DNA of 23,008 nt from JANMQK01 sp031370485 (GTDB lineage Bacteria > Acidobacteriota > Polarisedimenticolia > Gp22-AA2). The translations under genes were made by a program, and so were the position numbers. The notes beneath the pieces are model-generated. The model did no database searches and was not told the origin of the DNA. It saw only the letters and a program-made list of their open reading frames with translations. The stretch covers positions 1 to 23,008 of the forward strand of contig JANMQK010000380.1 in NCBI GenBank assembly GCA_031370485.1. Reading direction: 5' to 3'. Position 1 is the stretch's first letter; each line of letters starts with the position of its first letter. Of the stretch, positions 22,242 through 23,008 are shown one piece after another.

Positions 22242-22436
22242 CTACGCCAACCGACGGTAGAGTTCCCGGTTCTTTTCCAGAACCCGCGCTGCGACTCGCT
22301 CGAAATCAGCGTCCCGCTGGCCCAGAAGATCGTCGACAGCCGCTGCAGCGAGCTCCTCGGCCGACACGTTCAAGCGTCGAGCTTCCTCGGTCAGCTTCTG
22401 CCTCTCGGCTTCGGTAACCTCGACGGACAGTTTCAT
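22242..22436 (-). CDS. Orphan antitoxin-like DNA-binding protein
   Basis: The start is ATG 22436, with GGAG upstream. The 64-residue protein has KLSVEVTEAERQKLTEEARR followed by LNVSAEELAAAAVDDLLGQ and a tail DADFERVAARVLEKNRELYRRLA, a pattern of short ribbon-helix-helix-like antitoxins that often pair with Doc/Fic-type toxins. The stop overlaps a GTG that opens RYLRLR-like codons (from 22242 leftwards), similar to a Doc toxin start, but this frame soon loses any resemblance and runs into the opposite-strand SDR gene. So the partner toxin seems lost. Assignment is moderate. Confidence 0.6.
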   Translation of the reverse strand: MKLSVEVTEAERQKLTEEARRLNVSAEELAAAAVDDLLGQRDADFERVAARVLEKNRELYRRLA

Positions 22437-22637
22437 GACGATCTCCGTATGCCGGGATTCTACAGGTGACGGCACGCGCCTCTGAGTGTTTCCACTCGCT
22501 TTCATCGAACGGGCGCGAATGACTCGGAAGTTGCTCGGCCGTCCAGCGCTTCCGAGCCGAGAAACTCGGGCGTGGTATGCGCGGCCAGACATTCAAGCCT
22601 GTTATGGAGGCGCGCCTGGCGTCGGGTGCCCGCCTGG

Positions 22638-22877
22638 TTATGCCTCGGGCCGGTCCTGCCAGATCTTCGGATCCCGGTGGCCATGAACACAAGCCAGTAC
22701 CACGATCTCGTTCGACAAGACGATATAGAAGACGCAGTAAGGAAAGCGACGCAGCAGGGCGCGTCGGATGTCGAGCGCCTCCAGAAACCGGTCACCAAGC
22801 TCGCGACCTCGCTCCCGGTACCACGAAACCGCGTCGTCGACGTCGGCTTCGGCGGCGTTCCGGAGGCGAAGATTCAC
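22638..22877 (-). CDS. ParE/RelE-like toxin with apparent internal deletion
   Basis: The start is GTG 22877, overlapping the antitoxin stop (GTGA). The 79-residue product starts as a ParE/RelE toxin (LRLRNAAEADVDDAVSWYRE, RGRELGDRFLEALD) and ends as one (IRRALLRRFPYCVFYIVLSN, EIVVLACVHGHRDPKIW). The stretch that normally links them, about 20 residues with the second helix end and first strand, is absent: FLEALD runs straight into RRALLRRFPY. The frame is kept. The toxin is probably inactive or altered; it could still bind its antitoxin. Family length is usually about 95-100 residues. Confidence 0.75.
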   Translation of the reverse strand: MNLRLRNAAEADVDDAVSWYRERGRELGDRFLEALDIRRALLRRFPYCVFYIVLSNEIVVLACVHGHRDPKIWQDRPEA

Positions 22878-23008
22878 TTCTTGCGCTTCAACTCATCGCG
22901 AACTTGAGACCAGGGACGAGCAGCGCTGGGGTCCCGAAGGTGCGCTGCCAACCGCCGATCGAGCTCGGCCCGCTGGGCGTCCATGACTGGGAGCGCATCA
23001 GGTCTGTC
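22874..23008 (-). CDS. Addiction module antitoxin, C-terminal part, cut by the window edge
   Basis: The 44 visible codons end at TGA 22876-22874, overlapping the toxin GTG. They read AELDRRLAAHLRDPSAARPW, then SQVRDELKRKK, which matches the C-terminal pattern of the small addiction-module antitoxins that precede ParE/RelE toxins (a helix, a Pro-Trp, then a V-R-D/E-E-L helix). The start lies beyond the window edge. It pairs with the shortened toxin just downstream and probably regulates their promoter. Confidence 0.75.
   Translation of the reverse strand, partial: DRPDALPVMDAQRAELDRRLAAHLRDPSAARPWSQVRDELKRKK

Overview
The window is GC-rich and gene-dense, and it carries Gram-negative hallmarks: LpxL-type acyltransferase homologues, a TolC/adaptor/RND pump, and lipoproteins with lipoboxes. 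Many genes are joined by 4-nt ATGA or GTGA overlaps. This style fits Acidobacteriota, Myxococcota or a related soil or sediment lineage, but nothing here fixes the taxon. I saw no rRNA, tRNA, CRISPR array or complete insertion sequence.

Left region (1-3820, minus strand, transcribed leftwards). This is a compact operon: a degenerate LpxL-like protein, a second LpxL/HtrB-like acyltransferase homologue, an unlisted 46-residue peptide gene with a TTG start and a strong ribosome binding site, a structured intergenic hairpin, a PqqD-like/M50 membrane metalloprotease, and the start of an exported protein cut by the window edge. A small acidic leader-like peptide beside a PqqD-like/M50 protein looks like a ribosomally made, modified peptide (RiPP) system. 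The two acyltransferase-like proteins would be an unusual part of it. This is the best candidate for an undescribed system here.

Centre-left (4070-11550, plus strand). One translationally coupled operon encodes an outer-membrane factor, a lipoprotein-like adaptor, an RND pump, an OmpR-type regulator and a sensor kinase. The kinase lacks the key ATP-binding residues of the N and G1 boxes. A perfect inverted repeat lies in the divergent region between this operon and the peptide operon.

Centre (11557-14799). A secreted beta-propeller protein and a tiny conserved-looking membrane protein lie on the minus strand. A VapBC-type toxin-antitoxin pair with a clear promoter/operator and an aldo/keto reductase lie on the plus strand.

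Centre-right (14828-20266). A zinc alcohol dehydrogenase and a small membrane protein diverge from a MerR-type regulator with the three mercury-binding cysteines and an 18-bp palindromic operator. The regulator leads a thioredoxin-like/MerC-like fusion and a small thiol protein. Next come an isoprenylcysteine methyltransferase-family protein, a lipoprotein with a mirror-symmetric 12-cysteine pattern, a stretch of gene debris (a MerC-gene copy fused to an AbiEii-like fragment), and a second zinc alcohol dehydrogenase.

Right region (20661-23008). A small membrane protein precedes an extended SDR whose YxxxK motif has become HxxxR. Decaying toxin-antitoxin modules follow: an orphan antitoxin, a ParE-like toxin with an apparent internal deletion, and its cognate antitoxin cut by the window edge.
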